Shown one piece after another: positions 37,607 to 46,379 of a stretch of 64,000 nucleotides of DNA (the first letter of the stretch is position 1; each line of letters starts with the position of its first letter). Origin of the DNA: JADKAV01 sp963769435 (lineage in GTDB: Bacteria; Actinomycetota; Actinomycetes; S36-B12; UBA10799); assembly GCA_963769435.1 (NCBI GenBank), contig CAVYLN010000002.1:1736001-1800000 (forward strand), in the 5' to 3' direction. The notes under the pieces were generated by a model. That model made no database searches. It was not told the DNA's origin and saw nothing but the letters and a program-made list of their open reading frames with translations. Both the position numbers and the translations under genes were made by a program.

Positions 37607-37692
37607 CGGCACTTTGCAAAATGATCATTGGTTCCCAGGAGTCCGCCCCCATGGGCACCGTGCCGCGAGGGGTGGCATTTTGCATTCTGACG
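37607..37692. repeat. Inverted-word element TGCAAAATG / CATTTTGCATTCTG
   Basis: TGCAAAATG at 37615-37623 and CATTTTGCA at 37676-37684 form perfect 9-bp arms 52 nt apart. The right word CATTTTGCATTCTG differs by one base from that of the element at 24482-24495. Confidence 0.7.
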
Positions 37693-37723
37693 CACTCGGC
37701 AGTGGCGACCGCCGGGACTTGGC

Positions 37724-39130
37724 CTAGGCCGGCAACCATGCCCCGTGCAGTCCGAGCGGCACCCGGGAGCCGACGTCGATCTGCGCCACGGGCCCGGCCG
37801 ACACATCTGAGGCGGACAGGATCAGAAGACAGCTCGCGTAGGAGGTGCGATCGATCGCGAACGTGACGAGGTAGTCGTCGTTGTCGCCCGGCACGAAGCA
37901 CGGTTCCCCCACCGCCAGATCGCCGGAGTCGAAGACGGTGGTGGCCCCGGTGTCCGGGTCCAGCGTCATCACGGCGTCGAACTGCCCCACCGGGATGTCC
38001 CGCTTCCCCGTGCGTGTGCCAAGCGCGACCAGGCGGTGACGCTGCCCGATCAGGCGGTCGTCGATCCTGGGGAACTCCATGTTCCGGTCGGCGACGGTCT
38101 CCTGCGCCACGCTGGAGGTCCCCGGGCGCAGCCGGAACCTCTCGTAGGTGCCGCGGTTGTCGCCCGACTCGTCGCCGGCCAGGCCGATCCCGAGGTGATC
38201 CCACCGCACGCCCTCGAACACCACGTCGTCACCGTCGTCGAACCCGTTTCCGTAGTGCCACGTCCAGAACGGGTCGGTCTGGTACCACGCGGTCGGAACG
38301 GCGCGGGCCCTGTCGATGACCGCGATCCGGGTGCCCAACTCCGGCTGCCAGCTCAGCGGCGAACCCTCTCCGCGCAGTAGCCGTTCGAGCTCGAACACCG
38401 CCGGACTCAGGACCAGCACAATCTTGGTCGCGGTGATCACGAAGTCGTGGACCATGTGCGATCGGTCGACACCCGGCACGGGGTGTGGCCCGGAGCTGAC
38501 CGTCCCGTCCGCGCCGACTATCGCCCACTGCAGGAAGGGCGCCCACAGTGCGTACTGGAAGACGATCATCTCGCCGGTTCGCGGATCGACCTTCGGGTGT
38601 GCGCAGAAGCCCATCGGGAACGCTCCGCCGAAGGTCTCAGGCTCCAGTGTTCGCAGGTCCGGGGCGATCCGGTAGCTGCGTGACTGTTCGGCCAGGGCGA
38701 TCAGCTGTCCGTTGTGACGCACGACGTTGATGCTCGGCAGGTCCTTGGGCATGTTCGCCAGGTCCGGCCCCGTCACCTCGGCAGCAGGGAAGTAGCCACT
38801 CATCATGCTGGCCCAGACCGGGTGTCCGACACGTTCCTCGAGTTCGAACATCGGGGTCCGCAGGTAGCGGTTGCGGTAACTTGCGCGTCCGTCCTCCAGG
38901 TGAACGGCGTGGACCATCGCGTCACCCTCGAAGGGGTAGATGAAGTCACCCAGGGGGGTGAAGCGGGGGTTGGCGCCGTTGCGCAGGTACGAGCCGTGCA
39001 GGTCTGCGGGGATCTCGCCCGCGACCACCGTCAGATCCGCCCGGTCCGCCTCGGTCTGGATCGGCTCGAAACACCCCGAGAGGAACGGGTAGTCGGCGGG
39101 GTCGATGGGCGGGGGCGCGGTGACGGTCAC
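37724..39130 (-). CDS. Carotenoid (apocarotenoid) cleavage oxygenase
   Basis: A 468-residue non-heme iron oxygenase of the RPE65/CCD family, opening FLSGCFEPIQTEADRADLTV and GSYLRNGANPRFTP. Candidate iron-ligand histidines are in FCAHPKVD, HMVHDFVIT, WHYGNGFDD and the C-terminal LHGAW. These enzymes cleave carotenoids, apocarotenoids or stilbenes. Because a rhodopsin gene lies 17 kb away, retinal production is possible, but the cleavage site cannot be read from sequence. The frame is intact. Confidence 0.9.
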   Translation of the reverse strand: MTVTAPPPIDPADYPFLSGCFEPIQTEADRADLTVVAGEIPADLHGSYLRNGANPRFTPLGDFIYPFEGDAMVHAVHLEDGRASYRNRYLRTPMFELEERVGHPVWASMMSGYFPAAEVTGPDLANMPKDLPSINVVRHNGQLIALAEQSRSYRIAPDLRTLEPETFGGAFPMGFCAHPKVDPRTGEMIVFQYALWAPFLQWAIVGADGTVSSGPHPVPGVDRSHMVHDFVITATKIVLVLSPAVFELERLLRGEGSPLSWQPELGTRIAVIDRARAVPTAWYQTDPFWTWHYGNGFDDGDDVVFEGVRWDHLGIGLAGDESGDNRGTYERFRLRPGTSSVAQETVADRNMEFPRIDDRLIGQRHRLVALGTRTGKRDIPVGQFDAVMTLDPDTGATTVFDSGDLAVGEPCFVPGDNDDYLVTFAIDRTSYASCLLILSASDVSAGPVAQIDVGSRVPLGLHGAWLPA

Positions 39131-39201
39131 CCGCGAACGGTACCCCGCTGGACATGCCGGAGGGCGGCGGGCTGATCGCCCACCGCCCTCCGGTACTGCA
39201 G

Positions 39202-39865
39202 CTAGAGCGTCGGCAGGAGCACGTTGCTGATGCCGTGGACCACCGTGTTCGGGGTCTGGATCACGTCGATCTTGCTGCGGACGACGGTGTCATTGAAGAT
39301 CTTGCCGTCCTTGTCACCGAGGATGATCACCGGGAACCGCGCGCTGCGGGACAGGACCGTCACGCGAAGCTTCTGACCGTTGGCCATCGTGAGGCGCTGG
39401 GTGAACGGCCCGGAGAGCACGTCACCTGCCGGTCACCTTGGCGTTCGGCAGCACGTGGTAGAGGAGCACCTCGGTGATGGTGTCGGTGCCCAGCCCGGCG
39501 ATCGCATTGAAGACGCGGGTCTCGTCCACGTTCGCCCCGAAGCGGTAGTTCTTGCCGAGCAGGCCGAGGTCGTTGGCGAGTACCTCGAACGCGCGGTCGT
39601 TGGGCGCGAACAGCGTGAAGGAGTCGAGGCCGGCGAGAGTGTCCGTGGCGCCGGTGACGATGGCGGCCTTCGTCACGATGTCGAAGTCGTAGGGGTTGCC
39701 GTCGCTGGTCTCGGACGGGTCGGTGTAGGTCGTGGTCAGTTGGCCCAGGAAGTTGTTGGTCTCTTCCTCAGACAAAGCACTGGCCGGGGCCGCGAGCCCC
39801 AGCGCAAGGCCGGCGGCGGCGAACGTGGCAGCGGCACCGGTGCCGATACGTCGAATGAATCCCAT
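39202..39865 (-). CDS. Secreted fasciclin-domain protein (frameshifted)
   Basis: A signal peptide (TGAAATFAAAGLALGLAAPASA) is followed by a single FAS1 domain: DSFTLFAPNDRAFEVLANDL, VLLYHVLPNAKVTG and, after one extra base near 39428, DVLSGPFTQRLTMANGQKLRV and TPNTVVHGISNVLLPTL. FAS1 proteins mediate surface adhesion. The corrected length of about 220 residues fits one exported FAS1 domain. Confidence 0.88.
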
Positions 39866-39966
39866 GGTCGAAAACCCTTCAGAAATGGAGACGGCCCCGC
39901 GCCGCGCTCTACATGCAGGTAATCGCTGGGAGCACCGCAAATGGATGCAACGAATTTGAAACTCTT

Positions 39967-40356
39967 TCAGGCGGAGCGGTGGATGACCGGTCTTCGCGGC
40001 TGACGGCGCTGACGGCGCTGCCTCTGGGACAGGCGCACCGCCCACCGGCTGGCCGTGGGTGTGACGGTCTCCTCGATGCGGGAGACGCGTTTGCGGACCG
40101 CGCGTTCGGTCCCGACCTCGACCAGGCGCGTGTGTCCGTGCTCGACGAGTTGCCCGTAGTAGCGGCCTGCCGCTCCGGGGACGCGCATGGCGATGTCCAG
40201 GGCTCCCAACGCCGCGAACAGGGGATCGGGTAGATCCGCGGAGGCGACGCGCCGCCTGATTGAGCCCAACACCCCTCCATGGTCGGCCATTTCGGGCCAC
40301 AAACCGCCCAACGACACCAGATGGCGCCCCCGCGGTGTCCGGATCTGCTGGGTCAT
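39967..40356 (-). CDS. Hypothetical protein, Arg-rich C-terminus
   Basis: A 129-residue open frame starting MTQQIRTPRGRHLVSLGGLW. The middle (FAALGALDIAMRVPGAAGRY YGQLVEHGHTRLVEVGTERA) looks like an amphipathic helical protein, and the C-terminus is highly basic (RLSQRQRRQRRQPRRPVIHR). This resembles short helical proteins found next to cell-surface genes, but I do not recognise a family. Confidence 0.5.
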   Translation of the reverse strand: MTQQIRTPRGRHLVSLGGLWPEMADHGGVLGSIRRRVASADLPDPLFAALGALDIAMRVPGAAGRYYGQLVEHGHTRLVEVGTERAVRKRVSRIEETVTPTASRWAVRLSQRQRRQRRQPRRPVIHRSA

Positions 40357-40436
40357 TTCCGCGACACGCCGCCGAACCGCCGGAATCTACGGCGTGTCGG
40401 GGCGGACCGCGTTGATCATCATGCAGAAGCGGACAC

Positions 40437-42060
40437 TCACTCCACGTAACCCGCCGCCTCCGTGCGTGCTGCGTTCTTCGGCAGGAAGAACGCAGCTATC
40501 AGGCCCAGGCTGATCAGCGCTGCGGCCACGAAACCGACCTGCTTGGCCGCGTCGGCGAAGCCTTCGGACGCACCCTGGAAGAGCACGTCGCCGTTGGGCT
40601 GCGAAGGCAGCCCCACGACCGCGGTGCCGGCGCTCTGCTGGACCGCGGTGGTCACCTGCTGCGCCGCCGGCTCCGGGACCCCGAGGTCGGTGAGGTCCCC
40701 CTTGATGCTGCCGAGCCCGGTGATCAGCACCGCACCCAGCAGGGCCGTCCCGATCGCTGCGCCGACCTGGCGTGAGGTGGATTGCACCGCGGATGCCTGC
40801 CCGGACTCGGCGACCGGCACCTCAGAGAGGATCACACCGGCCAGTTGTGCGGTCGCGAACCCGACTCCCGCGCCGTAGACGAACAGGCCCGGCACCATGG
40901 CCCACCCGGTCACGTCCACCGAGATGATCAGAGCCAGCCAGAGCACGCCGATCACCTCCAGCGCCATACCCAGCCGGAGTACCGGCACCGGCCCGAAGCG
41001 CCTGGCCATCGGGGCACCTGCGCCGCTGGCCATGAACGACCCTGCGGCCAGGGCCAGCAGGATCACGCCGGTCTCGAGCGCGTCGTACCCGATCACCGAC
41101 TGCAGGAACAGCGGGAGGATGAACAGCAGCCCGAACTCCCCGAGGCTGACCAGCGCCGCCACCGCGTTGCCCACCCCGAACGTCTTGATCCGGAAGAGGG
41201 CGAGGTCCAGCAACACGATGCGCCCGGCGGCCTTGCGGCGGCGCTCCAGCAAGACGAATCCGACCAGCATGAGCACTGCGAGGACCAGCGCGACGAAGGC
41301 CGGGGAGAGGTTGGTGAGCGGCCAGTTGATCCCCGCGGCGTCGAACTCCTTCTTGGGCCGGAACCACCCGTAGTTCTGGCCCTCGATCAGGCCGAAGACC
41401 AGTGCGGCCAAACCCAGCGTGCCGAGGATGGCACCCGGAACGTCGATACCGCGGCGGGTGCTCGGGTCCTTCGTCTCGGGGACCATCAACAGCACCCCGA
41501 TGAACACGATGATCGCGATCGGGATGTTGATGAGGAACGCCCAGTGCCATGAGGCGTACGTGGTCAGCCAACCGCCGACCAGCGGGCCGAGCGCGGCCAT
41601 CCCCCCGATCGTGGCGCCCCAGACGGCGAACGCGATCGCCCGGTCCTTGCCCCGGTACACCGCGTTGAGGACCGACAGGGAGGAGGGCAGGATCATGGCA
41701 GCCGCGACGCCCTGCAGCGCCCGGGCGGCGATCAACTGCCCGGACACGTCCGACGAGGCGACCAGGATGCTTGCGACGGCGAACAGTGCGACGCCGCCGA
41801 GGAACATCAGGCGGCGGCCCACGATGTCGGACAGCCGACCCGACAGCAGCAGCAGGGAAGCGAACAGCAGCGCGTAGATCGCGTTGACCCACTCGGCGTC
41901 GGTCGTGCTGAGTCCGAGGTCCTTGACCATCGTCGGGATCGCGACGTTGACCACTGTCGCGTCGAGGATGATCATGGCGACGCCGAACGCCAGGAACAGA
42001 CAGCGCCACCCAGCGCTTGCGTCCGGTCAGCGCTGCTGGTTGGGCCGTCTCAGCGGTCAT
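40437..42060 (-). CDS. MFS drug-efflux transporter, DHA2 (14-TM) type (frameshifted)
   Basis: About 540 residues with 14 hydrophobic segments. It starts MTAETAQPAALTGRKRWVAL; one extra base near 41995 breaks the frame before FGVAMIILDATVVNVAIPTM, a hallmark of the EmrB/QacA subfamily. Motif A is LSGRLSDIVGRRLMF and motif C is near IGGMAALGPLVGGWLTTYAS. It is a proton-driven exporter of toxic compounds. The start overlaps the TetR stop by 11 nt, so TetR and pump form one operon. Confidence 0.93.
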
Positions 42061-42715
42061 GGGGTTCTCCTTCGGCGTTGGCGTCGTAGAGCTCGAGCAG
42101 GGCGCCCTCGTGGGGGACGGCTTCGCGTGTGTAGATGCCGGATTCGACGATCTCGATCGTGCTTCGGTACATCCGGCGCAATCCGTCGGGGCTGAGTATG
42201 TCGGCGCCGGTGGCTTGCTGCACCGCGCCGCTGAGCAGGAACGGTCCGAGGCGCAGCATGACCAGGACGGCGGCGCGCATGTCCGGGTCCGTGGTGGGTC
42301 GCGTGTAGCCCTTCTCGGTGCTGGCCGCCAGCGATGCCTTCGTGATCTCGACGATGTCGGCCACCAACGCGTTCGCCCGCGGTGAGTCCTCGCTGGCCTG
42401 CTTCATCAGGTACCGCAGCATCGGGGGAGCCTGGTCGGTGACCCCATCGAAGTGGGCCATCGCCTCGGTGGGCTGACGATCCTCGGCACGCTCGAGCATG
42501 TCGCGAAAGAAGTCGAAGACGAACTCGTCGCAGGCCTTGCGCAGGCCCTCCTTGGACCCGAAGTGGTGGAGCACCAACGCCGGGGAGACGCCCGCGTCGG
42601 CGGCGATCGAGCGCACCGACGTGCCCGCGTAGCCGTCCGTGCCGAACCGTTCCAGGGCGGCCGCGCGTATGCGCGCTGTGGCCGTCAGATCGGAGTCTGA
42701 ATGCACGTTCAGCAT
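42050..42715 (-). CDS. TetR-family transcriptional regulator
   Basis: A 221-residue regulator. The HTH is AALERFGTDGYAGTSVRSIA ADAGVSPALVLHHFGSKEGL; the C-terminal domain is ligand-binding and helical. It is translationally coupled to the MFS pump and probably represses both genes. A perfect AACGATCGTT palindrome lies 5 nt upstream of its start. Confidence 0.9.
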   Translation of the reverse strand: MLNVHSDSDLTATARIRAAALERFGTDGYAGTSVRSIAADAGVSPALVLHHFGSKEGLRKACDEFVFDFFRDMLERAEDRQPTEAMAHFDGVTDQAPPMLRYLMKQASEDSPRANALVADIVEITKASLAASTEKGYTRPTTDPDMRAAVLVMLRLGPFLLSGAVQQATGADILSPDGLRRMYRSTIEIVESGIYTREAVPHEGALLELYDANAEGEPHDR

Positions 42716-42719
42716 CCTA

Positions 42720-42729
42720 AACGATCGTT
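42720..42729. promoter_or_regulatory. Candidate TetR operator AACGATCGTT
   Basis: A perfect 10-bp palindrome immediately upstream of the tetR start, within the sequence aAACGATCGTTc. Position and symmetry fit autoregulation. No second copy was found at the MFS gene, which is consistent with the two being one transcript. Confidence 0.55.
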
Positions 42730-42757
42730 CAGCCGAATGTCGTGGCAGGGCGGCACG

Positions 42758-42796
42758 ACGAAGCCCCGGCACCGCAATGGGTACCGGGGCCTCGTG
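42758..42796 (-). terminator. Terminator after the SHOCT gene
   Basis: CGAAGCCCCGG and CCGGGGCctCG around a 14-nt loop form a GC hairpin just beyond the SHOCT stop and before the tetR start. Confidence 0.6.
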
Positions 42797-42801
42797 TCGC
42801 T

Positions 42802-43137
42802 TCAGGAGTTGAGGATCTTGGCCTTCTCCGCGGCGAACTCCTCGTCGGTGAGGATGCCGGCGTCCTTGAGCTCGCCGAGTTGCTTGAGCTTCTCGATCTT
42901 GTCGTCCTGCGAGGGCTGCGCGGCCGCGGCCTGTTGTGCGGCGGCCTGTTGCTGTGCCGCGGCGGCTTGTTGTGCGGCGGCCTGTTGCTGCGCCGCCTGC
43001 TGGTCCGCGGCGGCCTGTTCCTTCGCGTTCATCTTGCCGGAGACACCTTTGCTCACGGCAGTGGCGGTGCCGGCCACGACAGCGGTGCGCGCCATCGTCC
43101 CGACGAGTCCGGGGCGTCCTACACGTCGACGTCTCAT
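42802..43137 (-). CDS. SHOCT-domain protein with Ala/Gln repeats
   Basis: A 111-residue protein. The N-terminal part has a hydrophobic stretch (VGTMARTAVVAGTATAVSKG). The middle is built of QQAAAQQAA repeats. The C-terminal SHOCT motif is KIEKLKQLGELKDAGILTDE EFAAEKAKIL. SHOCT domains are oligomerisation modules. It follows the DUF6325 gene by 3 nt, forming an operon. Confidence 0.85.
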   Translation of the reverse strand: MRRRRVGRPGLVGTMARTAVVAGTATAVSKGVSGKMNAKEQAAADQQAAQQQAAAQQAAAAQQQAAAQQAAAAQPSQDDKIEKLKQLGELKDAGILTDEEFAAEKAKILNS

Positions 43138-43140
43138 GTC

Positions 43141-43581
43141 CTACTCCTCTTCCAGGGCTTCGATTGCTGCCACAACAGTGTCACGCGGGATGCGCAGGTA
43201 CGAGATGAGTTCCCCACCGGAGCCACGGATCGCCGCCGACAGTCGCGACGCCCAGGTGTTCTCCCAGACCACGACCATGGCCGATGAATTGGGATCCAGC
43301 CCCTCGGCCATCGCCATCAACTCCTCGTCGTTGAGGAGGTCCAGCCGGGACTCCGTCATGCTTGCGAAAGCGTCAGCGACATCGGCGTCCTCCACCTCGA
43401 CGAAAGCCGCGTTACCGTCCGCGTCACGGGTGAGAAATGCCAGGTCGATGATGCGCACTGTGCCGGACTGCTGCAGCTCCGCGATTGCGGGGGCGACTTC
43501 GCCGTTGAAGTTGTTGCCTTCGAAGAGCACGACGGCAACGTCGACCGGACCGACAGTGTCCGGATCGGGGATGTCTGGCAT
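43141..43581 (-). CDS. DUF6325-family protein
   Basis: A 146-residue protein with GPVDVAVVLFEGNNFNGEVAPAI-like opening (a beta-alpha-beta stress-type fold), VRIIDLAFLTRDADGN and ENTWASRLSAAIRGSGGELI. Such proteins are often encoded next to SHOCT-domain proteins in actinobacteria, as here. Role unknown, possibly stress-related. The start follows an aggaacctcc-type ribosome-binding region on its strand. Confidence 0.8.
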   Translation of the reverse strand: MPDIPDPDTVGPVDVAVVLFEGNNFNGEVAPAIAELQQSGTVRIIDLAFLTRDADGNAAFVEVEDADVADAFASMTESRLDLLNDEELMAMAEGLDPNSSAMVVVWENTWASRLSAAIRGSGGELISYLRIPRDTVVAAIEALEEE

Positions 43582-43713
43582 GGAGGTTCCTCTCTTTGGG
43601 TGCCCTTCGGGTATACCGCAACAGTGTGGTCCTGGCTAGGCCAAAGCCCATGCGGACCCGCGGCGGGGTTGGCCCGGCAGAGTACGAAACCGACCCGATA
43701 CACTCATGGGGAA

Positions 43714-43789
43714 GCGCCCGTAGCTCAACGGATAGAGCATCTGACTACGGATCAGAAGGTTAGGGGTTCGAATCCCTTCGGGCGCGCCA
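43714..43789 (+). tRNA. tRNA-Arg(ACG)
   Basis: Acceptor arms GCGCCCG and CGGGCGC, D-loop AGCTCAACGGATAGAGC, anticodon loop GACTACGGATC with anticodon ACG, T-loop GGTTCGAATCCC, CCA encoded. Its 3' end forms one copy of a 17-bp direct repeat with 45016-45032, so it is a probable integration target. Confidence 0.97.
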
Positions 43790-44290
43790 ATAGGCGGCTG
43801 GCGTGGCGCAAGGTGACGCGACCGTTGCTGACTTTGTCGTGGCGGATGCGCCAGTGTCCGCCAGTGCCGGTGGGGGTGGCTTTGGCGCGGGCGGTGTAGG
43901 CGTAGTCGGGGGTGTGGTTGCCCAGGGCGCGGTGGGGTCGCTGGTGGTTGTAGACCTCGGTGAACGTGTCGAGTTGGGTTTGCAGGTCGGGCACGGTGGC
44001 CGCTGGCGGTTGGGCGCGTAGCCATTTCTTGAGTGTCTGCTGGAACCGTTCGACCTTGCCTTGGGTCTGGGGGTGGCTGGGTCGGCCGTTCTTCTGGGTG
44101 ATGCCCAGGGTGACCAGTTCCCGTTCGAAAACGTTCGGCCCGCGCACGAAACGGGTGGTGAATACCAGTCCGTTGTCGGTCAGGGTGGTCGCGGGGATGC
44201 CGTAGGTGTCGATCGCGGCAGGAAGGTGACGCCGCACGTCGACGACGGTGCCGTCGGTGTGCGCGGCGAGGCTGAGCCAGGCGCGCGGCC
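43752..44290 (-). pseudogene. IS481-type transposase, C-terminal DDE fragment
   Basis: Residues such as ATTLTDNGLVFTTRF, LGITQKNGRPSHPQTQGKVE and EVYNHQRPHRALGNHTPDYA give the second Asp and the Glu of an IS481/IS3-like integrase core. The first Asp region and the N-terminal HTH are missing here, replaced upstream by RCC1-like sequence. The frame runs into the tRNA-Arg gene before stopping, so its natural end is not preserved. Confidence 0.85.
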
Positions 44291-44712
44291 GCGATCGCGG
44301 TCAGCCCGGTCAACTCGGGCGGACGTCGTGGCCTGCCCATCGCCGTTCATACCCCACGCGACCACGGTGCCGTCGCTCTTCAGAGCCAAACTGAAGTATC
44401 CGCCGGCAGCGACCGCGGTCACCGCGGTCAGCCCGGGCGGGATCGCGGCCTGACCATAGGTGTTGTCACCCCACGCGACCACGGTGCCGTCGCTCTTCAG
44501 GGCCAAACGGTGGCGGCCGCCGGCAGCGATCGCGGTGCACCCCGGTCAACCCAGGCTGGAACTGCGGCCGGCCGATGACGTTGCGGCACGCGACCACGGT
44601 GCCGTCGCTCTTGAGAGCCAAACTGAAGGATCCGCCGGCGGCGATCGCGGCCACCGCGGTCAACCCGGGCGGGACCGTGGCCTGACCGGCGGCGTCGAAG
44701 CCCCAGCGACAC
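44290..44712 (-). pseudogene. RCC1-like repeat protein fragment
   Basis: At least three tandem 39-residue units of the type SLALKSDGTVVAWGDNTYGQ then AAIPPGLTAVTAVAAGGYF. The DNA word starting CGACCACGGTGCCGTCGCTC recurs at about 44359, 44476 and 44591, a 117-nt period. Frame breaks occur between units. RCC1-like beta-propeller repeats are usually part of large secreted proteins. Here only a short block remains, inserted between the two transposase fragments. Confidence 0.8.
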
Positions 44713-44724
44713 GGTGAGTTGCTC

Positions 44725-44958
44725 TTAGGGCAAATCCCGCAGGGCGAGTGATCCGGGCCATCGTACCTGCCGCGACTCGGTGGCGTTCGGGCTGGTCCTG
44801 GGTCGCGTGGACCTCTTTTCCACCGCCGGCCAGCCGCCGCTGCGCCAGCGGGCCACGAGTTTGCCCACCCACACCTTCGAGATCCCGTACTGCCGGGCCA
44901 CCGCCCCATGCGACTGCCCAGCCAGCACAGCTTCCACGATGACCCGGTTCATCGACAT
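44725..44958 (-). pseudogene. IS481-type transposase, N-terminal HTH fragment
   Basis: MSMNRVIVEAVLAGQSHGAV and ARQYGISKVWVGKLVARWRS form the N-terminal helix-turn-helix of an IS481-type transposase, followed by WPAVEKRSTRPRTSPNATES. It stops early at 44725, next to the RCC1 block. With the fragment at 43752-44290 it would make a transposase lacking its middle. Confidence 0.75.
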
Positions 44959-45185
44959 CTCTGAAGGGTTAACGATGACCCGAGACAGGGGTCAACCAAG
45001 TCGTGAAACACCACACCTTCGGGCGCGCCAATGTGAAGTCGCGGGACATCGTTAACCGGTGTCTCGCGACTTTGTTTACGTTTGGGGTCGTTTCTTGCGG
45101 CGGGGACGGTGTCGGTAGAAGGTGTGCAGCGTGTTCGCGCCGTCGAATGGGAACGGGCACGGCCCGGTGCGCGGAGCGACTGGGT
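44959..45185. other. IS-end remnants between the RCC1/IS481 block and the kinase gene
   Basis: GGTTAACGATGACCCGAGAC near 44967 and its inverted variant TCGCGGGACATCGTTAACC near 45038 look like terminal repeats of related insertion sequences facing each other. About 50 codons in from 45100 on the minus strand read PFPFDGANTLHTFYRHRP, possibly a residual transposase C-terminus. I see no intact gene. Confidence 0.5.
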
Positions 45186-46379
45186 CTAGGTGGGCGTCGA
45201 GCGCAACTTCGCCACCGGAAGCGTCACTGTCGTGATCAAGCCGCCGCCAGGACGACCGCCGACGTCCAGTCGTCCTCTGTGTGCTTCGGCGATCAACCGT
45301 GCGATGGCAAGTCCCAGACCGGTGCCGGAAGCGTCGCCCTGCCCTGCGCGAGCCCGGTAGAACGGCTCCCCGAGGCGTGCCACTGTGGCCTCGTCGAGCA
45401 CCGCGCCGGTGTTGACGATTCTCGTGACGACGTCGCCGTTGCGGGCATGAGACTCGATCTCGATCCACCCGCCGGGCTTGTTGTGGATGGCGGCATTGTC
45501 GATGAGGTTGCGCAGCATCCGTTCGATGAGCACCGGGTCACAGGAGACGAACGCTCCGCGATCGATCGCGGAGCGCACCGTGAGGTCTCGGTCGGCGATG
45601 ACGCTGTCCGCTCCGGCCAGGCCACGGCTGATGAGCTCGGCGATGTCGGTCGTCGCCGTCTGCTCCACGATGCCGCTGCGAGTGAGCAGCAGAAGGCCGT
45701 CGATGACCCGCTCACTGCGGCCGATGGCGTAGCGCACGCCGTCGGCCATGGCGTCGAGCTCCTCCCGCGTCGGGTCGGGCGTGTCCAAGGCGACATCCAG
45801 CTCTGTGCGGATGAGCGCGAGCGGGGTGCGCATCTCGTGCGAGGCGGCTGCAGCGAAGTGCTGTTGTGCGTCGAAGGCGTGCTCGAGACGACTCATCATC
45901 GCGTCGAACGCCTCCGCCAACGCGTGTAACTCGTCGTTCGGTCCGTTGTGCCCGATCCGGGCATCGAGCCGCTCGGAGGACACGTGACGGACCTGTTCGG
46001 TCATGGCCACGATCGGGCGGATGGTGCGACCGGCCAGCCACCACCCGGCCAAGGTCGCCACGACCGCCAAGGCCGGCAGAAGAAGCCACAGAGCTCGGGT
46101 GATGTCCGCCCTCTTGTCAGCCGCGAGCTCAAGGAGGATCGGGCCGATCTGTCCGGCGCTCACGCTGTTGCCGGCAGGATCGGACACGGTGAGCTCGTCG
46201 ACGTCACGCGCCTCGAGGCCGAGGTCGGTGACGATCAAGTCGAGGGCGACCTGCGGGTAGTCGGCCAGGCTGCTGCGGAAGTAGGAGGCCAGGATGACCA
46301 GGAGGATGCCGCCGAGGATGAAGAAGCCAAGGCCCCATGCCAGCGCCATCCGGGCTCGGAGGCTGAGACGGTCGACCAT
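45186..46379 (-). CDS. Two-component sensor histidine kinase
   Basis: A 397-residue membrane kinase. TM1 is MALAWGLGFFILGGILLVIL and TM2 LWLLLPALAVVATLAGWWLA, with a short extracytoplasmic domain of about 60 residues between. HAMP, then H-box ASHEMRTPLALIRTEL, N-box NLIDNAAIHNK and G-box GDASGTGLGLAIA. The ATG overlaps the response-regulator stop (TGATG). It belongs to the accessory block after the tRNA-Arg element and is uninterrupted. Confidence 0.95.
   Translation of the reverse strand: MVDRLSLRARMALAWGLGFFILGGILLVILASYFRSSLADYPQVALDLIVTDLGLEARDVDELTVSDPAGNSVSAGQIGPILLELAADKRADITRALWLLLPALAVVATLAGWWLAGRTIRPIVAMTEQVRHVSSERLDARIGHNGPNDELHALAEAFDAMMSRLEHAFDAQQHFAAAASHEMRTPLALIRTELDVALDTPDPTREELDAMADGVRYAIGRSERVIDGLLLLTRSGIVEQTATTDIAELISRGLAGADSVIADRDLTVRSAIDRGAFVSCDPVLIERMLRNLIDNAAIHNKPGGWIEIESHARNGDVVTRIVNTGAVLDEATVARLGEPFYRARAGQGDASGTGLGLAIARLIAEAHRGRLDVGGRPGGGLITTVTLPVAKLRSTPT

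Larger units (their letters stand above)
43775..45032. mobile_element. Element bounded by a 17-bp tRNA-Arg direct repeat
   Basis: CCTTCGGGCGCGCCAAT occurs at 43775-43791 (the 3' end of tRNA-Arg) and again at 45016-45032. Between the copies lie IS481 transposase fragments at both sides and RCC1-like repeats in the centre. This looks like an att-type duplication left by site-specific insertion at the tRNA, followed by decay or rearrangement. No integrase of the tyrosine type is seen. Confidence 0.7.

Noticed and set aside
45076..45468. 130-codon minus-strand frame ending in a possible transposase tail
   Set aside because: Most of it lies in another frame of the histidine kinase gene; only the last 25 codons outside the kinase may be IS-derived.
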